Below, one piece after another: positions 52,965 through 61,774 of a DNA stretch of 64,000 bases (the stretch's first letter is position 1; each line of letters starts with the position of its first letter). The stretch comes from CAZAMP01 sp964486455. Its GTDB lineage: Bacteria > Eisenbacteria > RBG-16-71-46 > CAZAMP01. The notes beneath the pieces are model-generated. The model searched no databases. It was not told the origin of the DNA and saw only the letters and a list, made by a program, of their open reading frames with translations. The stretch lies in NCBI GenBank assembly GCA_964486455.1, contig CAZAMP010000001.1, forward strand, positions 1-64,000, read 5' to 3'. Position numbers and translations under genes: made by a program.

Positions 52965-52993
52965 TTTCGATAATCTCCGCGCCGGTGTATAGT
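52965..52993 (+). promoter_or_regulatory. Candidate promoter of ccmH-like gene
   Basis: TTTCGA (52965-52970), 17-nt spacer, TATAGT (52988-52993). Predicted start is near 53000, just before GAGG and ATG 53012. The -35 is weak. Confidence 0.5.
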
Positions 52994-53011
52994 CTCCGAC
53001 TCGAGGACACT

Positions 53012-53497
53012 ATGATGCACAACCATACGATCAAAACGGTGATCTGTCTCGTCCTCTCGCTGGGTATCATCGCGGGCACGACACACGCGTTGACGCCAGA
53101 GAAGGAGGCCGAAGCCCGGCAGATCTTCAAGCAGCTGATCGCCCCGTGCTGTTGGACCACGTCCGTCGCGGACCACGGGTCGGGGGCCGCCCCCAAGATA
53201 CAGGCCGAGATCCGGACCCTGCTCGAGGAAGGCCGCACACGCGACGAAATCATCGCCCACTACGTCGACATCTACGGGGAACGAATCCTGGTCGAGCCGC
53301 CACGGCGCGGCTTCAATCTTCTCGCCTACTGGATGCCGTGGGTCGTGCTCGTCGCGGGGATCGGCGCCATCATCCTCTTCGCTCGGCGCGCTCGGGCGCC
53401 GTCAGCCCCACAGCCCAGCGCCTCCGCTCAGGGAGACGCGTCGCTGGATCCTTACCGGAAGCGCGTACGCGAGGAAGTGCGACGGCTGGACGCCTAG
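53012..53497 (+). CDS. CcmH-like cytochrome c maturation protein
   Basis: 161 residues on the plus strand. Signal peptide (about 1-26, ending THA). The CcmH core is IFKQLIAPCCWTTSVADHGS with APKIQAEIRTLLEEGRT and IIAHYVDIYGERILVEPP. A C-terminal helix (WVVLVAGIGAIILFA) anchors it. The CcmH CxxC motif reads PCCW, a vicinal Cys pair. GAGG lies 5 nt before ATG 53012. No other ccm gene is here. It is one of only two plus-strand genes. Confidence 0.8.
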   Translation: MMHNHTIKTVICLVLSLGIIAGTTHALTPEKEAEARQIFKQLIAPCCWTTSVADHGSGAAPKIQAEIRTLLEEGRTRDEIIAHYVDIYGERILVEPPRRGFNLLAYWMPWVVLVAGIGAIILFARRARAPSAPQPSASAQGDASLDPYRKRVREEVRRLDA

Positions 53498-53544
53498 CCA
53501 CCGTCTCGGCCCGCCCATGATCCGCGAATCTCTGATTTGCACGC

Positions 53545-54141
53545 TCACTCACGCGATCGATTGAGATCGCCCGCATCAATCGGAAGGCCGGATGCCAGAC
53601 GTGGATACCGGCGCGCCGCCCGGACATGCAGCTGAACGACCGCGGACCCGATGACCAGACCGAGGATGGCGCCGCCGACCAGATCGAACGGATAGTGCAC
53701 ACCGACGTAGACGCGGGAGAGCGCGATGAACGCGGCAATGGGAGCCGCCACCCACGCCGCCGGCCGGTGGTGATGCCACAGGACCGTCAGAACGGCGAAC
53801 AGATTGGTCGCGTGCGCGGAAGGAAACGATGGGCTCCCCCGCCGGGAGATCAGCAGGCGAACGTCGTCGAGCTCGAGGCACGGACGGACCCGGTCCACCA
53901 TCGGCTTGATGATCCGCACGGTAATGGGATCCGAGAGGATCAGCCCGACCGCCGCCGCGAGCAAGAAGAGACGCCCGCGGCGACCGCCGGAGATGGTGAG
54001 CCACAGGATGATCAGCAGTAGGAGCGGCCAGAGGTTGTCGCCGTGAGTCGCCCACGGGAACAGACGATCGAGAAATGGATTGGCCCACCCATGATTGATC
54101 ATGTAGAAGAGAGACCGATCCAGCTCCAGGAGGCGGCTCAT
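53545..54141 (-). CDS. PAP2-family phosphatase
   Basis: 198 residues with about five helices. The three phosphatase motifs are KPMVDRVRP, PSFPSAHATN and SRVYVGVHYPFDLVGGA. Members include undecaprenyl-diphosphate phosphatases and lipid phosphatases. It converges on the ccmH-like gene (47-nt gap) and diverges from pgeF. Substrate unknown. Confidence 0.9.
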   Translation of the reverse strand: MSRLLELDRSLFYMINHGWANPFLDRLFPWATHGDNLWPLLLLIILWLTISGGRRGRLFLLAAAVGLILSDPITVRIIKPMVDRVRPCLELDDVRLLISRRGSPSFPSAHATNLFAVLTVLWHHHRPAAWVAAPIAAFIALSRVYVGVHYPFDLVGGAILGLVIGSAVVQLHVRAARRYPRLASGLPIDAGDLNRSRE

Positions 54142-54197
54142 GTTCCCACCTAAAGAGCGGCGCGGGCGCGATGCCCGGCTGCCGATCTGAGCGGCCG

Positions 54198-54908
54198 ATG
54201 CCGATCACCGGCCAGACGCCCTCACCGCGGGCCTTTCGCTTTGCGCACTGCCCGTCGAGCACGACCCGCGTGGCCTGTGTGACGACGCGCGACGTGACGC
54301 CGGATCCGAACCGACATCCGCTACCGGATACGACATTCCTCGAGGCGAACGGAATCGCCGCCGATGAAATCGCCTGGGTCGATCAGGTCCATGGCCGGCG
54401 CATTCTGGCATCGACCCGGCCGGGCGCACAAGGGCGGGCAGACGCGATGATGACCGATCGGGATGGAATCGTCCTCATGATCCGCGTCGCGGACTGTCTT
54501 CCCGTCTTCATCGTGGATGAAAAACGAGGGCTCGTCGCGCTGGCGCATGCGGGATGGCGAGGCGTCGTGGGCGGGATCGTACCGGATACGATAGGCGCGC
54601 TCGAGACGCTCTACGGGTCCGAGCCGTCGGATCTCTGGGTCGGAATCGGACCGGGGATCGGACCGTGCTGCTTCGAGGTCGGCGAGGAAGTCGCGGAACG
54701 CTTTGCCGAAGCGCACGTCACGCGCGACGGACGTCGCCCGCGGTGCGATCTTCCGGGCGCGTTGACCGACGACGTCCTGGCCGCCGGTGTTTTGCGGAAG
54801 AACGTGGAACCCTCCGGCCTCTGCACCATGTGCCAAGAGGACCTGTTCCCCTCCTACCGGCGGGACAAGACCGACGAGCGGCTCTTCGCGTTGCTTTCGC
54901 TCGGCTGA
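54198..54908 (+). CDS. PgeF/YfiH multicopper polyphenol-oxidase family protein
   Basis: About 236 residues. Signature: IAWVDQVHGRRIL, RVADCLPVFIVDEKRG, ALAHAGWRGVVGGIV and GIGPGIGPCCFEVGEEVAER. Members act on purine nucleosides or edit peptidoglycan precursors; the role here is not fixed. The start is either ATG 54198 or 54171. Its 3' end overlaps the oppositely oriented bshA by 55 nt. Confidence 0.88.
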   Translation: MPITGQTPSPRAFRFAHCPSSTTRVACVTTRDVTPDPNRHPLPDTTFLEANGIAADEIAWVDQVHGRRILASTRPGAQGRADAMMTDRDGIVLMIRVADCLPVFIVDEKRGLVALAHAGWRGVVGGIVPDTIGALETLYGSEPSDLWVGIGPGIGPCCFEVGEEVAERFAEAHVTRDGRRPRCDLPGALTDDVLAAGVLRKNVEPSGLCTMCQEDLFPSYRRDKTDERLFALLSLG

Positions 54909-56047
54909 TCCAGCACGCGACGGTAGAGATCCAGATAGCTCTCCACGGCGACCTCGGGCGCAAAGCGCTCCTCCGCTGTCCGGCGCGCGGCGCGCTTCAT
55001 CGCGCGGGCACGCTCGTCGTCCCGCAGAATGGAGGTGCCGATCTCGATCATGCCGTCGGTGTCATCGGGCGATGCCAGATAGCCGTCTTTCCCGTGCGTG
55101 ACCACCTCGCAGGCACCTCCGACATTCGTCGCGATAACGACGACGCCGGCGCTCATCGCTTCGAGCGCCACCAACCCGAAGCTCTCGTGCCACGACGGAA
55201 GCAGGAAAAGATCGGCGAGCGGGAAAAACTGCTCGATATACTCGTGGTTGCCGAGGAACGTCACACGATCCAGCACGCGATGCTCGATGGCCCGCTCCTC
55301 CGCTAGCCGACGCTCGGGCCCCTCACCGATCAATAGGAGCCGCGCGGGGACATTTTCGCAGATCCCCGCGAAAACATCGATGACGCCCTTTACGTTCTTG
55401 ACGGGCCGGAAGTTCGACGCGTGCATGACGATTCTCTCTTCGGGCGCCGCAAAACGACCGCGCAACGGATGGGAGTCCAGTGGACGAAAGTGCTCGCCGT
55501 CCACGAAGTTCGGAATGACGTCGATCTCCCGTTCCACGCCGAAGATCTCGCGGGTCCGAACTTCCAGCCAGCGGCTCACGGTCGTGATGGCGTCGCTGGC
55601 CTCGATGCTGAACCGGGTCACATCGTAGATGGATGGATGAAGGCCCACGAGCGTGATATCCGTGCCGTGAAGCGTCGTGACGACGGCGATGTCCTTCACA
55701 CCGCAGAGGATCTGTTTGGCCAGATACGCCGCCGTCGCGTGCGGCAGGGCGTAGTGAACATGAAGAATGTCGAGATCATATTCCTTCGTGACCTCGACCA
55801 TCTTGGCCGCCAGGGTGAGCGACTGAAGAGGCTGCGACAGCGCCGGGTAGTCCGTAACCATCGCGTGGTGAAAATGGAGCGTGCTTTCCAGCTGCTCGTC
55901 GCCGCGGAGCCGCACGGGCCGTTCGACACAGATGAAGTGGACCTCATGTCCGGCCGCGGCGGTGCGCATCCCCAGCTCCGTCGCCAGGATTCCGCTACCG
56001 CCGGCGCTCGCGAGACAAGTTACGCCGATCCGGAGCTTCTGCTGCAT
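54854..56047 (-). CDS. bshA: N-acetyl-alpha-D-glucosaminyl L-malate synthase BshA
   Basis: 397 residues, GT4 glycosyltransferase. BshA joins GlcNAc to malate, the first step to bacillithiol. Opening LRIGVTCLASAGGSGILATELG and GHEVHFICVERP match BshA. Later blocks: DILHVHYALPHATAAYLA, VTTLHGTDITLVG, VIPNFVDGEHF and PSWHESFGLVALEAMSAGV. GGAGG lies 4 nt before the ATG. It overlaps bshC by 28 nt, which strongly supports the call. The deacetylase BshB is not in the window. Confidence 0.93.
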   Translation of the reverse strand: MQQKLRIGVTCLASAGGSGILATELGMRTAAAGHEVHFICVERPVRLRGDEQLESTLHFHHAMVTDYPALSQPLQSLTLAAKMVEVTKEYDLDILHVHYALPHATAAYLAKQILCGVKDIAVVTTLHGTDITLVGLHPSIYDVTRFSIEASDAITTVSRWLEVRTREIFGVEREIDVIPNFVDGEHFRPLDSHPLRGRFAAPEERIVMHASNFRPVKNVKGVIDVFAGICENVPARLLLIGEGPERRLAEERAIEHRVLDRVTFLGNHEYIEQFFPLADLFLLPSWHESFGLVALEAMSAGVVVIATNVGGACEVVTHGKDGYLASPDDTDGMIEIGTSILRDDERARAMKRAARRTAEERFAPEVAVESYLDLYRRVLDQPSESNAKSRSSVLSRR

Positions 56048-57669
56048 GTTTCCTCCGTCATGCCGTCCGTCTCGTCCATCCCGTGCAAATCGAGCGAAAG
56101 GAGCGCGTGTCCCGGGCTCCCCTCGTCACACCGGATCAGATGATCTTCGGCGGCGTCGACAACTTTCAAGATCACGACATCGGGATCGAGTGAGGCAAAG
56201 GGCCAGAGCATGGTGAAGCAACGCTCCTGTAGCCCCCCTCGCGGCGTGATCGCATCGGCAAGATTGGTGAGGACTTCCCCTCTCTTCGCGGCCTGGGATT
56301 TCGCGCGGGTCAGGGCGCGCTCCTCGAGCCGCCCGAGCTGGAAGCGGACCTTACGAGCGGCCGACGCGACCTGCTCGCTGAGGCTCGAATCGACTTTCTT
56401 CGCCGCGGCCTCCAGCTCTTCGAATCGCGAGTGGATCTCACGATCCGCGTTTCCGAGCGCGTGGGCAAGCTCCTCGGGAAGCATCGACCGGAAATGGGCA
56501 GCCACCAGCGTGCCCGGTTCCTTCATCATCATCCGCCATTTGTCGGGGTCGCCGCTGGCCAGCGCGGCCGTCGTACGATCCACCCAGCTCGCGCTGAGGC
56601 GCGGGATGCTCGGCCCTCGCTCAACGCCCAGGAGCTCGCCGATAGCGGCTGTCTGCGCCAGGTAGGACAACTCGCCAGGACCGACAACGGTGCTCAAAAC
56701 CGGGAAGAGCCCGTCCTGAACGTACGGTCGCAACACGACACCGGGCGAGAGGTTGTCGGCAGGAAGCCGTCGCGCGTCGGCGGCCGCGGGATCGATCTTC
56801 TCGCGGATACCGTCACGAACCACAAAGAGCGCCGACTCGGCCGACGCCGGGTGGACGGGTCGCTCGATCCCGATCGATTCGAGTCTTTGGCCCGAGTCGT
56901 TCACACGCTCCGCCACCTCCGAGTGCAGTTCCAGGTATCGACCGATGATCGGCGCCGCGGCTCTTCGAAGCTCCGGCATCCGGCTATCGACCACCACCAC
57001 ACCGTCGTCCCCGAAAAGACGGAGAATCAACGCCCCGAGCCACGAACCGCAATCCTCGGCCCGCTCGGACGTTTCCGCAAGAAGCGCCCTCGTCTTTGGG
57101 GGTAGGTCACCCAACAGTCGACGGATCGCCGACTCCACCTCGGCCACGGGCAAGTCGCCCGCCATGACGCCGCGTGCGTACGTCCGATCGAGCGTCGCGC
57201 GAACGATCGCCCGGTCCGGCCCCGGCGCATAGCCCGTTCCGCATTCCTGGAGGTCCGCGTCGTCGGATGCGATCCAGAACGCGGGCGCGACGCTGCGGCC
57301 GAGCGCACGGAGCTTTCGCGCCACGGCGACGGCGGTGGCCGCCTTGTGCAATGTGTAGAGAGGTCCGCCAACGATGCTCGGTTGCTGTCCCGTGAAGACG
57401 AGCCACGTATTCCCCTGAGCCAGCCCCCGGGCGGTCGCTAGACTACGCTCCGACGCGCCGAGGCGACTCATCCTCGACGTCACGGCGCTCGCCAGGTCGG
57501 TCTCCGGCGGATCCGGATTCGTCGCTCCGGCGCGGGCATCGAGATCGGCGAGCGTGGGACGTGCGCCGAGAACGCGCGGATCGCCGGCGGAGTCACCCAC
57601 GTGAAAGCGCCGATAGTGACCGGGGAGTCCCGGCACGTCATCGAGCGCCATCCAGTGGATCGGCTTCAT
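56020..57669 (-). CDS. bshC: Putative cysteine ligase BshC
   Basis: 549 residues, usual BshC length. BshC adds cysteine to GlcN-malate, finishing bacillithiol. Signature: VFTGQQPSIVGGPLYTLHKA, then APAFWIASDDADLQE, LSPGVVLRPYVQDGLFPV and VGPGELSYLAQTA. A coiled-coil stretch lies near 400-480. The start codon is coupled to the methyltransferase upstream of it (ATGA) and the end to bshA. Confidence 0.93.
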   Translation of the reverse strand: MKPIHWMALDDVPGLPGHYRRFHVGDSAGDPRVLGARPTLADLDARAGATNPDPPETDLASAVTSRMSRLGASERSLATARGLAQGNTWLVFTGQQPSIVGGPLYTLHKAATAVAVARKLRALGRSVAPAFWIASDDADLQECGTGYAPGPDRAIVRATLDRTYARGVMAGDLPVAEVESAIRRLLGDLPPKTRALLAETSERAEDCGSWLGALILRLFGDDGVVVVDSRMPELRRAAAPIIGRYLELHSEVAERVNDSGQRLESIGIERPVHPASAESALFVVRDGIREKIDPAAADARRLPADNLSPGVVLRPYVQDGLFPVLSTVVGPGELSYLAQTAAIGELLGVERGPSIPRLSASWVDRTTAALASGDPDKWRMMMKEPGTLVAAHFRSMLPEELAHALGNADREIHSRFEELEAAAKKVDSSLSEQVASAARKVRFQLGRLEERALTRAKSQAAKRGEVLTNLADAITPRGGLQERCFTMLWPFASLDPDVVILKVVDAAEDHLIRCDEGSPGHALLSLDLHGMDETDGMTEETCSRSSGSA

Positions 57670-58421
57670 CGCTCCTCCTTGACGAATCCCACGATCATGC
57701 GCGGCGACGTGTCGGGATCATACGCCCCCCCGTCGTAGTCGCCGCGGATCCAGCGCCGTGTCAGTCCGCGCTCTTCACACCACGCGGTCAACGCGTCGAG
57801 CGGGATCAGCCTCACGCGCTCCTGATAGTCGCGCACGTGCTCTCCGCCATCGTTCGTGACCCGTATCTCCTTCACAACGGTGTCGCCGTGAAGACATCTA
57901 CTCTCATGGATGCGATACCCGGCCGCCCGGCGCTCCCCTTCGGGCACGAGCGTCCGGTGCACGTGATCCGGATTCATCAGGTCCACCGCGAATCGACCTC
58001 CCGACACCAGCAGATCGGCGATCTCACCGATGACAATCTTCTCCTCGTCCTCGTTCGCAAAATAGCCGAACGAGGTGAAAATCGAGAGGACGGCGTCTAC
58101 TGCTCCGGCGCGGATGGGAACCGACCGCATGTCCGCCCGAATGAGGAGAGGCCGTCTGTCGGCGACGGCGTGCTGCCGCACGGCCTCCTCGAGCAGCGGC
58201 CGCGACAGATCGAGACCGACATAGGCCGCGCCCTGCGTTGCCAGCGGAGTGAAGAACCGCCCCGCGCCGCATGCCAGGTCCAGCACGCGCGCCCCGCCGG
58301 CGTCGACGAGCGGCGCGAGCCAGGCCGCGATGCGCTCCGCCTCATCGACGTTGCGCCGCGCATAGATCGTCAGATAGAGGTCGTCAAACGCCTGGCGAAA
58401 CCACTCCTTGGCTGCCGGCAT
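57666..58421 (-). CDS. Class I SAM-dependent methyltransferase, candidate bacillithiol N-methyltransferase
   Basis: 251 residues from ATG 58421, with GAAGGAG 8 nt upstream. Class I motif I is VLDLACGAGRFFTPLA; YVGLDLSRPLLEEAV is motif II and DAVLSIFTSFGYFANEDEE motif IV. It overlaps bshC by 4 nt, in one operon with bshA and bshC. I recall that Chlorobi make N-methyl-bacillithiol through a SAM methyltransferase called NmbA. A similar job is plausible but not shown. Confidence 0.85.
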   Translation of the reverse strand: MPAAKEWFRQAFDDLYLTIYARRNVDEAERIAAWLAPLVDAGGARVLDLACGAGRFFTPLATQGAAYVGLDLSRPLLEEAVRQHAVADRRPLLIRADMRSVPIRAGAVDAVLSIFTSFGYFANEDEEKIVIGEIADLLVSGGRFAVDLMNPDHVHRTLVPEGERRAAGYRIHESRCLHGDTVVKEIRVTNDGGEHVRDYQERVRLIPLDALTAWCEERGLTRRWIRGDYDGGAYDPDTSPRMIVGFVKEER

Positions 58422-58546
58422 GTGGCATGCTCCTTCTATGTACTTGCGAGTGAGGCGAGGAGAAGAGCCGGTCTCGGCGACCACGATCACGCCGTCGTTC
58501 GGATGCGTACGGGGCGGGATGCCCCGGTCACAGCGGGCGACCGGGC

Positions 58547-58993
58547 TCAGTCTTGGGGTTGCTTGATCGCCGGACCGCTTCCGCGGTTCCGCGAATCGCT
58601 CTGCTCGACGCCCGTCACGGCGGCGTAGATGATCGCCCCGGCACCGACCATGCCGGCCACGTAGAGCGTATTGGAAGAGAGAACGCGCTTTTCCCGCTCG
58701 ACCTCGATCACCGTGGAGATTGGAAGTCGAACCTCACGAACCTCATTCGCCACGAAAATGCTGCCGTCGTCACCGAGGGTCTCCACCTCTTCGATGAGCG
58801 TTCCCACGAACGTCCCCCCCTCGACGACCCCCTTGTTGAAGTGATACTCGTAGCCGTCGGCGGTCCTGACGTAGACGTTGTCGACCACCTGCCCACGCAT
58901 GAGGTCCTGACTTGCCACCGTATAGCGCTGCGCGCACCCCACGGCGCTGAGCGCCACGAGGCCGACAAGCAGTAGACGGACCGTCTTGTTCAT
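58547..58993 (-). CDS. Small lipoprotein of unknown function
   Basis: 148 residues. Signal peptide with lipobox (VALSAVGCAQRY). The middle part is beta-rich (VDNVYVRTADGYEYHF, GGTFVGTLIEEVETLG). A C-terminal Gly/Ala-rich hydrophobic stretch is GMVGAGAIIYAAVTGV. AAAGGAG lies 6 nt before the ATG. It has its own promoter. No family is recognised. Confidence 0.8.
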   Translation of the reverse strand: MNKTVRLLLVGLVALSAVGCAQRYTVASQDLMRGQVVDNVYVRTADGYEYHFNKGVVEGGTFVGTLIEEVETLGDDGSIFVANEVREVRLPISTVIEVEREKRVLSSNTLYVAGMVGAGAIIYAAVTGVEQSDSRNRGSGPAIKQPQD

Positions 58994-59043
58994 GATCGGC
59001 TCCTTTTGAAGCCCCGGCGTGAGAATTCACCCAACTCACAATC

Positions 59044-59072
59044 AGCATATGGATTATACCCGAAACGGTCAA
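59044..59072 (-). promoter_or_regulatory. Promoter of the small lipoprotein gene
   Basis: TTGACC (59072-59067), 17-nt spacer, TATGCT (59049-59044). A perfect TATAAT (59058-59053) also lies inside the spacer, so two overlapping promoters are possible. Confidence 0.6.
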
Positions 59073-59167
59073 GCGGGGTCCCTGAACGGCCGCCCTCGCC
59101 TGCGGGCCATTCGAGGCGACCACCGCGGCCCTCCGGTGAGCGCGACAACCTAATTGGTTCCAACTGG

Positions 59168-61774
59168 CTATGGACGTTTCTTGAGCTTTGCCTTTAAGGC
59201 ATTGAGAAGGGTCAGCGCCTCGACCGGGGTCGTCTTGTCAAGATTGACCCGAGAAATCGCCTCCTCCACCTCGGAGGGGGGCGGTGGCGATTCCCGAGGC
59301 CCGTCCGGCGCGGCCTTCGGCTGAGCGAACGGCAGGAGCGTCTGGGAGGAATGCGCACCGGAGGCCAGCGTGGAGTCACCTCCGTTCTCCAGCTCCGCCA
59401 GGATCTCCTTCGCCCGCCGGACGACCGCGTCCGGGAGTCCGGCCATTTGGGCGACATGTATCCCGTACGACCGGTCCGCCTTCCCCTCAACGATGTCCCG
59501 GAGAAAGATCACCTCCCCTTCCCACTCCTTGACCTCGACGCGGAGGTTCGCAACGCGCGGCAGCCGTTCGCCGAGTCGTGTGAGCTCGTGGAAGTGTGTG
59601 GCGAAGAGCGTCCGGGGACGTCCGGACATCCCGTCGTGGAGGTGCTCCGTCATCGCCCACGCGATGGATAGGCCATCAAAGGTGCTCGTTCCCCGTCCGA
59701 CTTCGTCCAGCAACACCAGGCTATGTGAGGTCGCATTGTGAAGAATGTTGGCGCTCTCGTTCATCTCGACGAGAAAGGTCGACTGACCGCGCGCGATGTT
59801 GTCGCTGGCACCGACGCGCGTGAAGATCCGATCCGCAACACCGATCACCGCCGAGCGCGCCGGCACGAACGATCCGATCTGGGCGAGCAACACGATGACC
59901 CCGACCTGCCGGAGATAGGTCGACTTGCCGGCCATGTTGGGCCCCGTGATCAGAAGAATCTGGCGACGCTCGGGAAAGATCTCGCAGTCGTTCGGGATGA
60001 ACGCACCCTCCTCGAGTTGTCGCTCTACGACCGGATGTCGCCCGCCGGCGATTCGGATCTCGTCACCGTCGTGGACTTCAGGCCTGACGTAGTCGCATTC
60101 GACCGCGACGACCGCGAGAGAGCGCAGGAAGTCGATCTCCGCGAGGGAACGGGCCGTCTCGAGCAGTGTGGCCACGTGAACGGCCACCTGGTCGCGCAGC
60201 GCTTCGAACAGCTCGACCTCGATCTGGATCTGCCGCTCCTCAGCTCCCAGTATCTGCGACTCTTTCTCCTTCAGCTCCGGCGTGATGAACCGCTCGGCCC
60301 CGACCAGCGTCTGCTTGCGATCGTAATGGTCGGGCACGTTCTTCAGGTTCGACTTCGTGACTTCAATGTAGTAGCCGAACACGCGGTTGTAGCCGACCTT
60401 GAGGTTGGCGATCCCGGTACTCTCCCGCTCATCGGCCTGCAGCCGGGCGATCCAGGAGCGCCCGCCGGAAGCGATCTCGCGAAGCTCGTCGAGCTTCTCC
60501 GAGTATCCCGGACGGAAGATCCCACCGTCCCCCACCTGCGCAGGAGGCTCGTCGACAACGGCCCGCTCCAGCTCCGCGCAAACGTCATCGAGAACATGAA
60601 TTTCCGCTCGCAGCTCGCTCAGGCGACCCGGCACGTCGGCCAGGAGATCCCGAAGCGACGGTAGCCTCTCGAGCGTGCGGCGAAGCGCGACCAAATCGCG
60701 CGGCGTGGCTTTTCGGACGCCCAGCTTCCCCGCCAGGCGTTCCAGGTCATACGTGTCGGCCAGCAGCGTGGACAGCCGGTCGCGGAACGCGGGGTCGCGG
60801 ATGATTCTCTCCACGGCCTCGCTCCGCGAGCGGATCGTGCCGACGTCGCGAAGCGGACTCGCGAGTGCGGCCCTCAGGAAACGTCCGCCCATGGCGGTGA
60901 CCGTGCGGTCGATCGCCTGTCGGAGGGAGCGGCCCCCCGGCGGCGCGTCCAAGACTTCGAGGTGCCTGAGGGACGCGGCGTCCAAGAAGAGTTTCTCCGC
61001 GGGGCTCAGGCGGCGGATCGCGACGATGTGTCGTAGCTCCTCGCCTTTGAGGGTCTTCAGATACTTGAGCAGTCCGCCGGCCGCGCCGAGGCCCTCTCGG
61101 AGATCCTCACAGCCGAAGCCATCCAGGCTCGATGTCCCGAATTGCCTCGTCAGTTCGTGCCGACCACGATCCGGGTCGAACGCCCAGCTTTCGTCACTCG
61201 TCGTCAGCAGCGCCGACAGATCCTGCGGTACGTCGAAGGCCGCCCCCGCCGGGACGACGATTTCTGCGGGGCTGAATCGCTCAAGCTCATCGTCCAGGTC
61301 CCCGGGCGCGACCTCCCCCACGACGAACTCTCCGGTCGAGAGATCGGCCAGCGCCAGCCCGACTCGTTCCGCCGACGGCACAACCGCCGCGATGAAGCGA
61401 TTCTCCTTCTGCCCGAGCGCCGACTCGCTCAGGATGGTCCCCGGGGTGATGACCTCGGTCACCTCTCTCCGTACGATTCCCTTCGCCTTCTTCGGATCCT
61501 CGACCTGATCGCATACGGCGACGCGCTTGCCGGACTGAATCAGACGATTGATGTACCCATCCACGCTGTGCCAGGGAACGCCGGCCATGGGGATCGGCTG
61601 ACCGTGGTGCTTGCCGCGACTGGTGAGTGTGAGCCCGAGAATCCGCGCCGCCTCCTCGGCGTCGTCGAAGAACATCTCGTAGAAATCGCCCATCCGGAAC
61701 AAGAGGATCGCGTTTGGATGCCGCTCCTTCATCCGAAAGAACTGCTCCATCATGGGAGTGGTGCGCGGGGTCAC
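59168..61774 (-). CDS. mutS: DNA mismatch repair protein MutS
   Basis: 868 residues. The mismatch-binding motif is GDFYEMFFDDAEEAA (near residue 30). The ATPase has ITGPNMAGKSTYLRQVG, VEMNESANILHNAT, LVLLDEVGRGTSTFDGLSIA and TLFATHFHELTRL. It recognises mismatches and recruits MutL. ATG 61774 overlaps the SPOR-gene stop (ATGA). Confidence 0.98.
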   Translation of the reverse strand: MTPRTTPMMEQFFRMKERHPNAILLFRMGDFYEMFFDDAEEAARILGLTLTSRGKHHGQPIPMAGVPWHSVDGYINRLIQSGKRVAVCDQVEDPKKAKGIVRREVTEVITPGTILSESALGQKENRFIAAVVPSAERVGLALADLSTGEFVVGEVAPGDLDDELERFSPAEIVVPAGAAFDVPQDLSALLTTSDESWAFDPDRGRHELTRQFGTSSLDGFGCEDLREGLGAAGGLLKYLKTLKGEELRHIVAIRRLSPAEKLFLDAASLRHLEVLDAPPGGRSLRQAIDRTVTAMGGRFLRAALASPLRDVGTIRSRSEAVERIIRDPAFRDRLSTLLADTYDLERLAGKLGVRKATPRDLVALRRTLERLPSLRDLLADVPGRLSELRAEIHVLDDVCAELERAVVDEPPAQVGDGGIFRPGYSEKLDELREIASGGRSWIARLQADERESTGIANLKVGYNRVFGYYIEVTKSNLKNVPDHYDRKQTLVGAERFITPELKEKESQILGAEERQIQIEVELFEALRDQVAVHVATLLETARSLAEIDFLRSLAVVAVECDYVRPEVHDGDEIRIAGGRHPVVERQLEEGAFIPNDCEIFPERRQILLITGPNMAGKSTYLRQVGVIVLLAQIGSFVPARSAVIGVADRIFTRVGASDNIARGQSTFLVEMNESANILHNATSHSLVLLDEVGRGTSTFDGLSIAWAMTEHLHDGMSGRPRTLFATHFHELTRLGERLPRVANLRVEVKEWEGEVIFLRDIVEGKADRSYGIHVAQMAGLPDAVVRRAKEILAELENGGDSTLASGAHSSQTLLPFAQPKAAPDGPRESPPPPSEVEEAISRVNLDKTTPVEALTLLNALKAKLKKRP

